Origin: Cyanobacteria bacterium UBA11370
GTDB lineage: Bacteria; Cyanobacteriota; Cyanobacteriia; Cyanobacteriales; Coleofasciculaceae
NCBI GenBank assembly: GCA_003486645.1
Contig: DNGI01000309.1
Span: 13,105 to 18,591 of the forward strand
Direction: 5' to 3'
DNA: 5,487 nucleotides
Shown: positions 5,282-5,487 of the stretch, in pieces
How positions within the stretch are numbered: position 1 is the stretch's first letter
How the letters are laid out: the number at the start of each line of letters is the position of its first letter
Translations under genes and position numbers: made by a program
The notes under the pieces: generated by a model
Seen by the model: the letters and a program-made list of their open reading frames with translations, nothing else
The model's database searches: none
What the model was told of the DNA's origin: nothing

Positions 5282-5487
5282 CTCATAGCCCGCCAGAGAA
5301 TAAATTCTCTGTCTCATAGCTTAAGTCCATTAAAATGGACTAAAATTCTTATATCGTTTTTCTAAATTCTTGCTAGACAATCCTCTCCGCGTCTCCCCAT
5401 CTCCATGTCTCCGCGTCATCGTTCTAGCAAATATTTAAGTAATTGATATTATCCAGTCGTCTTCAGACGACTTTAGCTATGAGACAG
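5282..5487. repeat. CTCATAGC-tagged hairpin array (REP/MITE-like element)
   Basis: Three 18-base palindromes each sit next to the tag CTCATAGC. The first is tag 5282-5289 with hairpin 5294-5311 (CAGAGAA/TTCTCTG). The second is tag 5313-5320 with hairpin 5324-5341 (AGTCCATT/AATGGACT). The third is inverted, with hairpin 5455-5472 (AGTCGTCT/AGACGACT) and tag 5477-5484 (GCTATGAG, 5476-5483 counting the leading G). The outer 12 bases of the last two units, CTGTCTCATAGC (5309-5320) and GCTATGAGACAG (5476-5487), are perfect inverted repeats bounding 179 bp. Inside are inverted arms TTGCTAGA (5370-5377) and TCTAGCAA (5423-5430), and TCTCCGCGTC twice (5384-5393, 5408-5417). There is no coding sequence. 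The element may continue past the window edge. A non-autonomous mobile or REPIN-like element is the likeliest reading. Confidence 0.65.

Overview
The window looks like cyanobacterial chromosome. The octamer GCGATCGC (HIP1) occurs six times. A heptanucleotide tandem repeat, several palindromic intergenic repeats and pyrimidine-rich CTCC-type spacers are also typical of filamentous cyanobacteria. The proteins agree: an ArsC-like 'nitrogenase-associated' protein, an AAA-like (AAA_35) ATPase of the type common in cyanobacteria, and a UbiC-like chorismate lyase. The genus cannot be fixed from the sequence.

Layout: positions 1-320 are non-coding, with a C/T-rich start and an imperfect palindrome. 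Genes on the + strand are an ArsC-like nitrogenase-associated protein (321-767), an unrecognised 113-aa protein (812-1153) preceded by four GCTAATT-type heptamers, an unrecognised exported protein with a clear signal peptide (1391-2062), and a large multidomain protein (2269-4407). The gap before the exported-protein gene holds a 112-bp MITE-like inverted-repeat element. The gap after it holds a GGTGCGTTA palindrome. On the - strand, a UbiC/DUF98-like chorismate lyase (4558-5139) converges on the large gene across a 150-bp repeat-rich spacer. Its upstream region holds a candidate promoter and a 9-bp inverted repeat. The last ~200 bases (5282-5487) are a set of hairpins carrying the same CTCATAGC tag, which look like a REP/MITE-type element.

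The most notable gene is the large one. It joins an apparently intact class III adenylate cyclase, a TIR domain retaining the catalytic-position glutamate, and an AAA_35 ATPase in one 712-aa polypeptide. This suggests an ATP-dependent signalling or stress/defence switch that could make cAMP and act on NAD+. That role is inference: nothing else in the window is a recognisable defence partner. The other genes appear metabolic or unknown and need not be functionally linked to it. Only the first two genes are close enough (44 bp) to be plausibly co-transcribed.
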